A stretch of 44,114 bases of DNA from Bdellovibrionaceae bacterium UBA2339 (lineage in GTDB: Bacteria; Bdellovibrionota; Bdellovibrionia; Bdellovibrionales; JAMPXM01), in the NCBI GenBank assembly GCA_002344785.1, contig DDUL01000042.1, forward strand, positions 1 to 44,114, given 5' to 3'. Shown piece after piece: positions 15,752-23,735 of this stretch (the first letter of the stretch is position 1; every line of letters begins with the position of its first letter). The translations under genes and the position numbers were made by a program. Under the pieces are notes generated by a model. It made no database searches. It worked only from the letters and a program-made list of their open reading frames with translations, and had not been told where the DNA came from.

Positions 15752-18700
15752 TCAATGTGCGACGCGACCCTTCATTTTCGATTCAAAAATCGAGAAGAGG
15801 ACGGGAAGCACGATGAGCGTGAGCAATGTCGACGAAATGATTCCTCCGATAACGACTGACGCAAGCGGCCGCTGTACCTCGGATCCAACGCCGGTCGAAA
15901 GCATCATCGGGATGAAGCCAAACACTGCAACCAATGCCGTCATCAAAACGGGTCGGAGTCGAATGAGCGTTCCCGACAAGACAAGATCCTTTCCGGTGTG
16001 TCCTTCGGATTTAAGTTTGTTGAAGAAGCTCACTAGGACAACGCCGTTCAAAACCGCAATACCAGAGAGCGCGATAAATCCGACACCTGCAGAAATACTG
16101 AACGGCAAGCCATTAAGTACGAGGCCCAGAACTCCGCCGACCAATGCCATTGGGATACACCCGAAGATCAAGAGGGTTTCACCGACGCTTTTGAATGCGG
16201 CGTAAACCATCATGAGAACGATAGCGAGAGCAAGAGGGGCTAGAATTAGTAGTCGCGTGCGTGCCTGTTCGAGATTCTTAAAGTTTCCGCCCCACTCGTA
16301 GTAATAGCCTTCGGGTAGTTTAATTTGAGCTTCTACTTTTTTCTGAGCTTCCAGAACGAACGACTCAGTGTCGCGTCCGCGAAGATTCACTAGCACCGCA
16401 GAACGACGGTTTGAATTCTCTCGATTGATCGAGCCAAATGTTTCTTTGAATGAAACATTCGCCACCTTTTGAAGCGGAACTGTGACGGCAGTGCCGACGC
16501 CCACCGGAAGACCCTTAATGGAGTCGAGGTCACTACGATGTTCGTCAGCCAATCGAACGACGATTGGAAACTTTCTTTCACCTTCGTAGATAACGCCAGC
16601 CTCTTCGCCACCAAGAGCAATCGCGACCGTGTCGAGAACATCCGGCAACATCGCATTATATCTTTTCATCTCCGATTCCACGGGCTCGATCCTGAGAACC
16701 GGTGAAGTTCCGGCAAGGTCGACTTCGACATCGCCAGCACCCTGAACTTTTGCGACGATTGCCTGAGTGCTCTTTGCGAGCTCTACCAGTTTCGCCATAT
16801 CGGGACCAAAGATCTTGATCGCGACGTCGGCGCGTGTTCCTTCAAGCAATTCGTTGAATCGCATCTGAATCGGCTGCGAGGCGAGATATGTTTGACCAGG
16901 GACTTCTTTTTCGAGCTTGGCAACCAACAAGTTTGTCAGCTCCTCGTATGTACGCTTCTTTCCGTCGACTTTCGGCCATGCCTCTCGTGGCTTAAGCATG
17001 ATGTACGTGTCAGAAACGTTCACGCCCATCGGATCGGTTGCTACTTCACTTGTACCTATCCGCGAGAATACGTCTTCAACTTCGACAAACGATTTCACGA
17101 CGAGATCGGCTTTCTTCTGAAATTCGATCGACTGAGTCAGAGAAACGTTAACGGGACGAATCATGTGGAAAGCGAATGAACCTTCGCTTAACTGGGGAAG
17201 AAACTCTGCGCCTCGTGTCGCAAACAGGCCGACTCCCAGTGCTACTGACGCTACAGCGACTGCGATGGTTGCTTTCTTGAAACGGAAGGCGAGATTAAAA
17301 AATGGAACGTACGCTTTTCGACAAAACTCCATAAGGCGTGGTTCACGATCCTCAGCCTTGCCAGAGAGCACAAGACTTGCGAGAGCCGGTGCTGTCGTAA
17401 AAGAAAAAACCAACGCGGCAAAAACAGCGAGGATGAAAGTTGCAGCCATCGGGGTAAACATTTTTCCCTCAACGCCTGTGAGAGCGAAGACCGGAAGAAA
17501 AACCATGATGACGATCAACTCACCGAATCCTGCAGCAGTTCGAATTTCAACGGTCGCTTCGTAAACAGCTTCCTGAAGCTCTTGGGCCGTTAAACGCCTA
17601 CCGAGCTGTTGATATCGCATTTGCACGTACCGAACACAGTTGTCCAAGACGATAACGGTACCGTCGACAATGATTCCAAAATCGAGAGCTCCAAGGCTCA
17701 TAAGATTTCCGCTAAGTCCGAGCGGTTTCATCATCAAAAATGTCGCGAGCAACGAAAGTGGAATCGTGATGGCGGTAATAATCGCAGCTCTTAAATTTCC
17801 AAGGAAGATTAGCAAGATGATGGTTACTAAAACGGCTCCCATGATCAAATTGTGCTCGACCGTACCGAGCGTCTGATTCACGAGATCCGAACGATTATAG
17901 ACCGTCTTAAGGACGACACCTTTAGGAAGAGTCTTCTTAATCTCTTCGATCTTCTCATGAACCCGACTCGCAACATTTCGAGAATTTTCTCCGAGGAGCA
18001 TCATCGCAGTTCCGAGAACGACCTCTTCACCATCATGAGTCGCCGCGCCGGTACGAAGCTGTTTCCCCAATCGCACCGAAGCTACGTCTCCAATCGTCAG
18101 AAATCGAAATGACTCCAATTGCTTGACCGGAATTAGCTCAAGTTCAGAAGCAGACTTGAGCAACCCAGCGCCTTGAACGAGAAACTGCTCGGCCGTTTGC
18201 TCGACATAGCCACCGCCGACGTTTCGATTCACTTTTTCGAGCGCTTCTTTGATCTCTTCAAAGTGAATTCCATAAGCCGCCATTTTCTGCGGATCGGGTT
18301 GAACGTGATACTGCTTTTCAAAACCGCCCGTTGTGTTGATTTCAGCGACACCTTCAACGCTGAGAAGCCGGGGCTTAATAAACCAATCTTGGAGTGCTTT
18401 GATCTCCATCATTTGCTTCAGTCGCTCATCGCCAGTTTTCTTCTCTTCGAAGTCGACGACGTATTGATAGATTTCGCCAAGCCCAGTGGAAATAGGTCCT
18501 AACTGTGGTTTTGAATCTTTGGGCAGACCGGACGCAACGTTGGCAAGGCGTTCAGCGACCAATTGGCGGGCCCGATAGATATCGACAGAATCTTTGAACA
18601 CGACGGTGACTTGTGAAAGTCCGAAGCGTGTGATGGATCGAACTTGTTCGACACCAGCTGCTCCGCGCATCGCGGATTCCACGGGGAAAGTAACGCTACG

Positions 18701-18886
18701 TTCGATCTCTTCAGGCGCAAGGCCTTCCATGACCGTATTGATTTGAACCTGATTGTTCGAAATGTCAGGTACCGCATCGATCGGCAGATGTTGGAAACTA
18801 TAGATCCCGGCGATCACCAGAAGGAGCGTCAAAAACAGAACTAAGCCACGATTGTAAACGGAAAAGTGAATAATTCGATTGATCAT
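15752..18886 (-). CDS. czcA: CzcA-family heavy-metal RND efflux pump
   Basis: A 1044-residue inner-membrane proton/metal antiporter with the complete HME-RND architecture: an N-terminal membrane helix (residues 12-32), two periplasmic porter regions, and transmembrane clusters around 335-500 and 860-1035. The proton-relay helix TM4 reads DFGIIVDGTVIVLDN with Asp402 and Asp408 at the same numbers as in Cupriavidus CzcA; position 415 is Asp instead of Glu. The DFG...DG form points to Zn/Co/Ni/Cd rather than Cu/Ag pumps. The C-terminus is intact. It follows the CzcB-like gene by 11 bases. Confidence 0.95.
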   Translation of the reverse strand: MINRIIHFSVYNRGLVLFLTLLLVIAGIYSFQHLPIDAVPDISNNQVQINTVMEGLAPEEIERSVTFPVESAMRGAAGVEQVRSITRFGLSQVTVVFKDSVDIYRARQLVAERLANVASGLPKDSKPQLGPISTGLGEIYQYVVDFEEKKTGDERLKQMMEIKALQDWFIKPRLLSVEGVAEINTTGGFEKQYHVQPDPQKMAAYGIHFEEIKEALEKVNRNVGGGYVEQTAEQFLVQGAGLLKSASELELIPVKQLESFRFLTIGDVASVRLGKQLRTGAATHDGEEVVLGTAMMLLGENSRNVASRVHEKIEEIKKTLPKGVVLKTVYNRSDLVNQTLGTVEHNLIMGAVLVTIILLIFLGNLRAAIITAITIPLSLLATFLMMKPLGLSGNLMSLGALDFGIIVDGTVIVLDNCVRYVQMRYQQLGRRLTAQELQEAVYEATVEIRTAAGFGELIVIMVFLPVFALTGVEGKMFTPMAATFILAVFAALVFSFTTAPALASLVLSGKAEDREPRLMEFCRKAYVPFFNLAFRFKKATIAVAVASVALGVGLFATRGAEFLPQLSEGSFAFHMIRPVNVSLTQSIEFQKKADLVVKSFVEVEDVFSRIGTSEVATDPMGVNVSDTYIMLKPREAWPKVDGKKRTYEELTNLLVAKLEKEVPGQTYLASQPIQMRFNELLEGTRADVAIKIFGPDMAKLVELAKSTQAIVAKVQGAGDVEVDLAGTSPVLRIEPVESEMKRYNAMLPDVLDTVAIALGGEEAGVIYEGERKFPIVVRLADEHRSDLDSIKGLPVGVGTAVTVPLQKVANVSFKETFGSINRENSNRRSAVLVNLRGRDTESFVLEAQKKVEAQIKLPEGYYYEWGGNFKNLEQARTRLLILAPLALAIVLMMVYAAFKSVGETLLIFGCIPMALVGGVLGLVLNGLPFSISAGVGFIALSGIAVLNGVVLVSFFNKLKSEGHTGKDLVLSGTLIRLRPVLMTALVAVFGFIPMMLSTGVGSEVQRPLASVVIGGIISSTLLTLIVLPVLFSIFESKMKGRVAH

Positions 18887-18897
18887 GTGAGCTCCAA

Positions 18898-19464
18898 TTA
18901 GTGTGAGTGCCCGTGAGCGCCGCCGCCAAATGCTGTAATCTCGGCGACTCGCAAAAATCCGAGACCGGACGTGACGATCTGATCACCAGGAGCGAGCTCC
19001 TTTGAGCGGATCATCAGAGTAGTCTGCGATTTCGAAACAACTTCGAAATCGATTCGCTTGTAGAATCCCGCACGATAGCGAAACACGTTCGTTTCGGTGC
19101 CTGCCGTTACAATCGCGGTCTTTGGAATAGCAAATGCCATCGACCCAGTCGCAATTGTCATTCGCTTAAGGCCGAAAGTTGCTTCAGCTTCTGGCGCAAG
19201 TTTGAAGCCATTTTTCTCCTCCGCAATCAAGATGCCTTTTTCTGGTCCGACAGAAGCATTTTCTTCTTCCTCGCCCTCATGCTCATGTTCGTGTTCTGAC
19301 TCACTTTCGTGATCATGGTCATGATCGTGTTTCTCACTTGCTTCGTCGTGGTCCTCTTTGGCCGCCGACGGCGGAGTGACACTCTTCGATGCTGGACCAG
19401 CCATCGAAGCAGAAATGGAAATGAACGTGATGGCCGTCGACACCAACAGCAATACAGACTTCAT
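18898..19464 (-). CDS. czcB: shortened CzcB-like membrane-fusion protein
   Basis: A 188-residue protein; typical CzcB proteins are about 350-520. After a signal peptide (residues 1-22) comes a His/Glu tract of about 40 residues (EKHDHDHDHESESEHEHEHE), then KNGFKLAPEAEATFGLKRM, IPKTAIVTAGTETNVFRYR and APGDQIVTSGLGFLRV, which match the CzcB beta-barrel and membrane-proximal domains. The lipoyl and alpha-hairpin domains are absent. It ends in HGHSH. The reading frame is intact and it overlaps the CzcC gene by 4 bases, so this looks like a genuine minimal form rather than a pseudogene. Confidence 0.82.
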   Translation of the reverse strand: MKSVLLLVSTAITFISISASMAGPASKSVTPPSAAKEDHDEASEKHDHDHDHESESEHEHEHEGEEEENASVGPEKGILIAEEKNGFKLAPEAEATFGLKRMTIATGSMAFAIPKTAIVTAGTETNVFRYRAGFYKRIDFEVVSKSQTTLMIRSKELAPGDQIVTSGLGFLRVAEITAFGGGAHGHSH

Positions 19465-20699
19465 AAAATGACTCCATCAAATGAGTTGTTGAGAATTGAA
19501 AGCTGCCCGTAAGCTTCCAGCGCTTCGAGTTCGGATTCATTGCGGCGTTGTTCAAAATCGAAAAGCTGTCGATGAGCTTCGATAACCAGCGCGCTAGAAA
19601 CCAAACCTTTAAAAAATTGACGTTCGAGCTGCTCGTGTTTGTCGACGAGTGACTTGATGCTAAGTGTGTTTTTCAGGCTTCTTACTTGTTCGACGTAACG
19701 ATTCTCTAAGCTATTCTGTTCAGCCTGGATCCGAAGTTTCGACTGTTGAAGGGTCAGCTCAGCTTCGGCAGTTTTCTGCGCACGGTAAGCCCTGCCGCCT
19801 TCATTGCGGTTGAAGACTGGAATCGGAATGGCCAGCGCGACGCCCACATATGAGTTGCTATCGGCGCCATCTTTTGTAGATCGAAATGCGGGCCCAATTT
19901 GAAGATCCGGCCACGCCTCGCCGTCGGCACGAGCTTGAAGACTCTTAGCGATATTCAAATCGGATGCTGCCTGCCGAATCTGCGGCGCTTGCTCGCTATT
20001 GATCGCACTCGGAAGATCGGGCCAGGCCTCTCGGCGTTTGGGCAAACTACCGAAGATAACTTCGCGTGTGAAACCTGTCTGAGCTGTCATCAATCGCACA
20101 ATTTGCTCCTGATCCGCTCTCAGTTTTGTCAGCCGCAGTTTGTGGTCCGCCTGTGCCATTCGAAAAACGGAGAGGGAGGTTTCTTGCTCGGGACTTCGCG
20201 CGGGCCGCCCTTCGAACTGTCCAACAATCTTCCCGAACGTTTGAATCGTCTCTTCTTCGATTCTTATTTCGCTTTCGAGATGCGAAAGTCGGTAGAGCGC
20301 GAGCATGATTTGAAGACGTACTTGCTGTTTCCCTAGATCGCGAGTTGCAACTGCCTTTTGTGCTTCACTTCTGGCTTCTGCGATCAGAGCGTTCTTTTTG
20401 CCTCCGAGCCGAATATTGAACAGAAGAGACGCAGTGGTTTCGGATTTTTCTGAACCCTTCCACACGCTGTCGGCTCCAAATTCAGGGTTGATCCATTGCG
20501 AGGCGACTCCTTCAAGTTTCTGAGCCGACTGAAGTTGTCGTTCAAAAACTTGAATATCAATCGAACGACCTTCAACGCAGCTGACAAACTCTGCATAGTT
20601 TTTGGGGCGACAACTGGTTGCCGCCTCCTCGACAGCGACGGCTGGTGCTACGGCAAAAAGGACCGCGAAAAATGTGACGAGCAGACGAGCAGGTTCCAT
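19461..20699 (-). CDS. czcC: CzcC-like outer-membrane efflux protein
   Basis: A 412-residue TolC-superfamily protein (outer membrane efflux protein repeats). It has a signal peptide (LLVTFFAVLFAVAPAVAVEE), long alpha-helical stretches (residues 40-210 and 240-400), and the family turn GVALAIPIPVFNRNEGG at the second repeat. It supplies the outer-membrane duct for the CzcAB pump. The start at 20699 is chosen for its GGAGG; an upstream ATG at 20747 has none. Cys near residue 30 and 40 is unusual but minor. Confidence 0.92.
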   Translation of the reverse strand: MEPARLLVTFFAVLFAVAPAVAVEEAATSCRPKNYAEFVSCVEGRSIDIQVFERQLQSAQKLEGVASQWINPEFGADSVWKGSEKSETTASLLFNIRLGGKKNALIAEARSEAQKAVATRDLGKQQVRLQIMLALYRLSHLESEIRIEEETIQTFGKIVGQFEGRPARSPEQETSLSVFRMAQADHKLRLTKLRADQEQIVRLMTAQTGFTREVIFGSLPKRREAWPDLPSAINSEQAPQIRQAASDLNIAKSLQARADGEAWPDLQIGPAFRSTKDGADSNSYVGVALAIPIPVFNRNEGGRAYRAQKTAEAELTLQQSKLRIQAEQNSLENRYVEQVRSLKNTLSIKSLVDKHEQLERQFFKGLVSSALVIEAHRQLFDFEQRRNESELEALEAYGQLSILNNSFDGVIL

Positions 20700-20805
20700 C
20701 GAGGAAACCTCCGTAAGTATCGCTGGATGAGGTCGCACGAAAGCCAAATGCTAACCGCTACCTAAACAGCATTGATTTCTGATTGATTTTTAAGAGATCA
20801 CGCGA

Positions 20806-21153
20806 TCAGACTGATCGAACTATTGGCGGGCGGAAAAGACTCGATGTGATTCCTGCGAGCTCAATACCAGGATTGGAACTTTCATACCCTGTTGAGAATT
20901 CGTACGTCTGGATGAATGGATTTGCATAGCTCAACGTGAATGCGCAGTGTCCGAGATGGCAGCTATGCAATGCCGTGTGGCCCAAATCTGAGTCGCAAGA
21001 ATGCTGAGAAGAACCTGAAGTGAGAAAGCTCGTATGTTTTAGAACAACTGATTCGGATGAGGATTCGCCCATATCTTCGCATGCGGCGTGCGCCGGCTGG
21101 GACACGCTCCAGATCGTTAGTGCTGCGAAGAGTATGGCGACGAAAGTTTTCAA
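20806..21153 (-). CDS. CzcI-like small periplasmic protein
   Basis: A 115-residue protein with a signal peptide (VAILFAALTIWSVSQPAHA), a middle with cysteines and histidines (CDSDLGHTALHSCHLGHC), and a C-terminus ending SSLFRPPIV. Size, the H-x-C-H spacing, the RPP-like tail and its place just before CzcC resemble CzcI-type accessory proteins, thought to modulate Czc expression. Similarity is compositional, so the name is tentative. Confidence 0.55.
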   Translation of the reverse strand: MKTFVAILFAALTIWSVSQPAHAACEDMGESSSESVVLKHTSFLTSGSSQHSCDSDLGHTALHSCHLGHCAFTLSYANPFIQTYEFSTGYESSNPGIELAGITSSLFRPPIVRSV

Positions 21154-21224
21154 GTTGTCCTCAACAAAAAGCTAAATCCAAAACCGTTTCAAAAACAAGG
21201 CTCAAAATCCAGGTTCTACCAAAA

Positions 21225-21851
21225 CTAAGTCGCTACCGAAAGCCGAAGCTCTTCTTTTGCTTCGGTAACAACCTCATACGAAGACTTAAGAAACAAAGCA
21301 GCAATTGCGAAACCGACGATCAGGTCAGGCCATCCCGAATTGAGCAAACCGACAAGCACGGATGCGACAATAACTCCCACGTTCGACACGATATCGTTTC
21401 GTGAACAAAGCCACGTCGAGCGCATGTTGATGTCATCCGCACGGTGGTTATACAGAAGAACAAGGCAAATCGCATTTGCTGCGAGTGCCACTGCGCCAAT
21501 CACGCCCATCGTTTCTGCTACAGGCACCGAAGCAGTCAAAAAGCGATAAGTCGCTTGTCCGAGGACGACAAAACCAAAGATAGCCATGATGACGCCTTTA
21601 GAGAGTCCCGCTCGCGCACGCCAGATCGCACCGCGATTCAATGCGAAGAGGCTGAATCCGTAAACGGCAGCGTCACCAAACATATCTAGTGAGTCGGCCA
21701 TCAGGGCCGAAGAGCGTGAAAGCCAGCCAAAAGTGAATTCGACGACGAACATGAGAGCGTTAATGCCAAGAACCCATTTAAGGACGGTTCCTTGTTTCTC
21801 GCGCAACTTCGCGAGTTCGGCTGATTTGGCTTCGCAGCAGCTTTTTCCCAT
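21225..21851 (-). CDS. short CDF cation transporter
   Basis: A 208-residue protein with six membrane segments and no C-terminal cytoplasmic domain (usual CDF length about 300). The TM2 site is DSLDMFGD (D-x3-D) and the TM5 site is NDIVSNVGV (D-x3-N), the variant of the CzcD-like site seen in CDF proteins near MerR regulators. A CC pair (SCCEA) at the N-terminus may bind metal. It exports divalent metal to the periplasm, where the RND pump can take over. It is the first gene after a MerR-type promoter, with GGAG before the ATG. Confidence 0.85.
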   Translation of the reverse strand: MGKSCCEAKSAELAKLREKQGTVLKWVLGINALMFVVEFTFGWLSRSSALMADSLDMFGDAAVYGFSLFALNRGAIWRARAGLSKGVIMAIFGFVVLGQATYRFLTASVPVAETMGVIGAVALAANAICLVLLYNHRADDINMRSTWLCSRNDIVSNVGVIVASVLVGLLNSGWPDLIVGFAIAALFLKSSYEVVTEAKEELRLSVAT

Positions 21852-21871
21852 GTTGCTCCGTTCTAAATACT

Positions 21872-21902
21872 ATTCAACACCCTGGAGCTACACCAGGGTC
21901 AA
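21872..21902 (-). promoter_or_regulatory. MerR-type promoter/operator for CDF-czc operon
   Basis: On the minus strand, TTGACC (21902-21897) and TTGAAT (21877-21872) are 19 bp apart, the over-long spacer typical of MerR-activated promoters. A dyad ACCCTGG-x7-CCAGGGT (21879-21899) fills the spacer. The pattern matches cadA/pbrA operators. The divergent MerR gene starts 18 bases away, so the site probably controls both directions. Confidence 0.88.
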
Positions 21903-21919
21903 GTGGTAGGCTGCGGCTC

Positions 21920-22312
21920 ATGAAAATCGGCGAAATCTCAAAAAAGACCGGCCTCTCGATCGATGCTATTCGTTTCTACGAAAAATCGGGTCTCATTAAG
22001 CGCCCGCTGCGCTCCGAGGGAGGATACCGAGACTTCAACTCGGACGCGGTGGCTGCCATCGAATTCATCGCGCACTGTCGCTCGCTCGACATTCCGATCG
22101 CAGAAATCAAGAAGCTGCTGAACGTCCGTTCTGGCACCGCGAAATCATGTCGCCAAGCAAACGAAGTTATTAACGAGCAACTAGAGAAATTACGCACTCG
22201 AATCAAAGAGCTAAAGAAGCTCGAAAAAAGCCTCGCGCAACTTCAATCTGTTTGTAACGAAGAGTTGGATGCCAAGGATTGCCGAATCATTCAAAGCCTG
22301 CAGAGCCTTTGA
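21920..22312 (+). CDS. MerR-family heavy-metal regulator, CadR/PbrR-like
   Basis: A 130-residue regulator. The N-terminal winged HTH is MKIGEISKKTGLSIDAIRFY followed by EKSGLIKRP and GGYRDF; then a dimerisation helix (residues 80-115). Cys77, Cys112 and Cys121 correspond to the metal-binding cysteines of CadR/PbrR (77, 112, 119), which points to Cd/Pb/Zn sensing; the last spacing is two residues longer. It lies divergent from the CDF-czc operon, and its operator dyad recurs upstream of the second CDF gene, making a two-promoter regulon. Confidence 0.92.
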   Translation: MKIGEISKKTGLSIDAIRFYEKSGLIKRPLRSEGGYRDFNSDAVAAIEFIAHCRSLDIPIAEIKKLLNVRSGTAKSCRQANEVINEQLEKLRTRIKELKKLEKSLAQLQSVCNEELDAKDCRIIQSLQSL

Positions 22313-22318
22313 GTCGAC

Positions 22319-22810
22319 TTACTTCTTCAGAAGCTTTCGGATTTGTTTTTCAAGAATCGGCCCGTCGCCGCTCTTAAAGCCCTGGTGGATATATCGAACG
22401 ACGCCGGTTGAATCGACAAGATAGGACGTCGGCATGATCTCGACTCCAAGACTTTTTACGAGGTTGTGTTTTCGGTCGTCGAGCAGCGGGTAATCGATTT
22501 TGTATTCTTCGAGAAAATATCGAACGTCGTCATCGCTCTCATCGACGTTGATTCCAAGAATTGAAAAATTCTTCTCGCGAAGATTGAGATAAATTGTATT
22601 CATTTTTGGCATCGCGAGCCGGCACGGTGGACAGTCGCTTCCCCAGATGTCGATCAGAACAACTTTTCCTTGAATCGTTTTACGGTCAAACTTCGTCTTT
22701 GAATTGAGAAGATTCAGCTCAATTGCCGGAAATCGATCGCCAACTTTTACGCGCGCGTTTGCAATTGAAGCGAGTAAACATATAGCGATGAAGATAAAAG
22801 TCTGCTTCAT
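22319..22810 (-). CDS. TlpA/ResA-like periplasmic thioredoxin
   Basis: A 163-residue protein with a signal peptide (FIFIAICLLASIANA) and a thioredoxin fold: IDIWGSDCPPCRLAMPKM gives the active site Cys60-Pro-Pro-Cys63, and MPTSYLVDSTG supplies the cis-Pro. TlpA/ResA proteins reduce periplasmic disulphides or deliver electrons to c-type cytochrome maturation. It overlaps the CDF gene by 4 bases, so it is induced with it; it may protect or re-reduce thiols attacked by soft metals (inference). Confidence 0.88.
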   Translation of the reverse strand: MKQTFIFIAICLLASIANARVKVGDRFPAIELNLLNSKTKFDRKTIQGKVVLIDIWGSDCPPCRLAMPKMNTIYLNLREKNFSILGINVDESDDDVRYFLEEYKIDYPLLDDRKHNLVKSLGVEIMPTSYLVDSTGVVRYIHQGFKSGDGPILEKQIRKLLKK

Positions 22811-23649
22811 GCCGGATTCCTGCTCATTCTCAAAATCCTGAAAGCTCCGCTTGCCACGACCACCGAGATGATGAGGCCGATCACGAGGTCGGGGTATCTC
22901 GATTGTGTGAGAGCGACAAGTCCTCCAGAAATGATGACTCCGGTATTTGCGATCACGTCGTTCGAAGAGAAGATCCAGCTCGCCTTCATGTGGTTTCCAC
23001 CATCGCGATGTTTAGAAATCAACCACAGGCAAAAAACATTTGCGCCTAATGCGATCAACGATATCGCGATCATGAGCGTCGACATGGGCTCGCTGCCCAT
23101 GAAGAATCGCCGAATAACTTCAAAGAGGCTTCCTCCCGCGAGAAGAAGCTGCAGCCAGCCACTTGTTCGGGCGGCCATATTTTTGGCGGCGATGCTTTTG
23201 CCGACGGCGTAAAGACTTATGCCGTAGACGAGTGCATCGGCCAACATATCAAGTGAGTCCGCGATCAATCCCGTCGACTGGGCGACGATGCCGAAAATGA
23301 TTTCCACAAAGAACATCACGCCATTGATTCCGAGAAGCCAGTAAAGCGCTTTCATTTCGGCTTGATCGGTCGCCTGGATAGATTCTTGGCTTGGAGCGCT
23401 CCCGCGTTGAGCGATGCGGGTTTCTTTTTCCACCGCGCCATAGCGAAGCGGCTCTAAAAGGCCCAACAAATACGGCACAGAGTCCGAATGAGCCACCGTG
23501 ACCGTTCGCGCATTGAGATCGAATGTTACGCTCTCGATCTTCGTGCTGTTCTCAAGCGCCATTCGAACCAGACGCTCTTCGGATGGGCAGTCCATCTTGG
23601 GAATACTAAAAATAGTTTCTTGAAGGTCGCTTGCGGGAGTCTGAGCCAT
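22807..23649 (-). CDS. CDF transporter with N-terminal HMA-like domain
   Basis: A 280-residue protein. Residues 10-70 resemble a heavy-metal-associated domain (FSIPKMDCPSEERLVRMAL, then a GAVEKE end), but with only one Cys (MDCPSE) where HMA has CxxC. Residues 95-275 are a six-helix CDF core with SLDMLADALVYG and SSNDVIANTGV, the same D-x3-D/D-x3-N sites as the neighbouring CDF. There is no C-terminal domain. The ATG at 23649 lies about 7 bases after the -10 box, so the transcript may be leaderless. It is a separate MerR-regulated unit with the thioredoxin gene. Confidence 0.87.
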   Translation of the reverse strand: MAQTPASDLQETIFSIPKMDCPSEERLVRMALENSTKIESVTFDLNARTVTVAHSDSVPYLLGLLEPLRYGAVEKETRIAQRGSAPSQESIQATDQAEMKALYWLLGINGVMFFVEIIFGIVAQSTGLIADSLDMLADALVYGISLYAVGKSIAAKNMAARTSGWLQLLLAGGSLFEVIRRFFMGSEPMSTLMIAISLIALGANVFCLWLISKHRDGGNHMKASWIFSSNDVIANTGVIISGGLVALTQSRYPDLVIGLIISVVVASGAFRILRMSRNPA

Positions 23650-23655
23650 AATGCA

Positions 23656-23686
23656 ATTAGAAGACCTGGAGTCACTCCAGGGTCAA
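23656..23686 (-). promoter_or_regulatory. second MerR-type promoter/operator
   Basis: On the minus strand, TTGACC (23686-23681) and TCTAAT (23661-23656) are separated by exactly 19 bp. The spacer carries a perfect dyad CCTGGAGT-C-ACTCCAGG (23665-23681). Shared bases with the operator at 21872-21902 (TTGACCCTGG) suggest the same regulator. The -10 ends 6 bases before the ATG. Confidence 0.85.
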
Positions 23687-23735
23687 GCCTCTGTTCCGAA
23701 ACAATGCAGTCTAAACGCAAGCCAGATGAAATCCA

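Noticed and set aside
18898..19464. CzcB-like gene as a pseudogene
   Set aside because: Signal peptide, frame, start overlap with CzcC and C-terminus are intact; no remnants of a lipoyl or hairpin domain are seen in other frames nearby.
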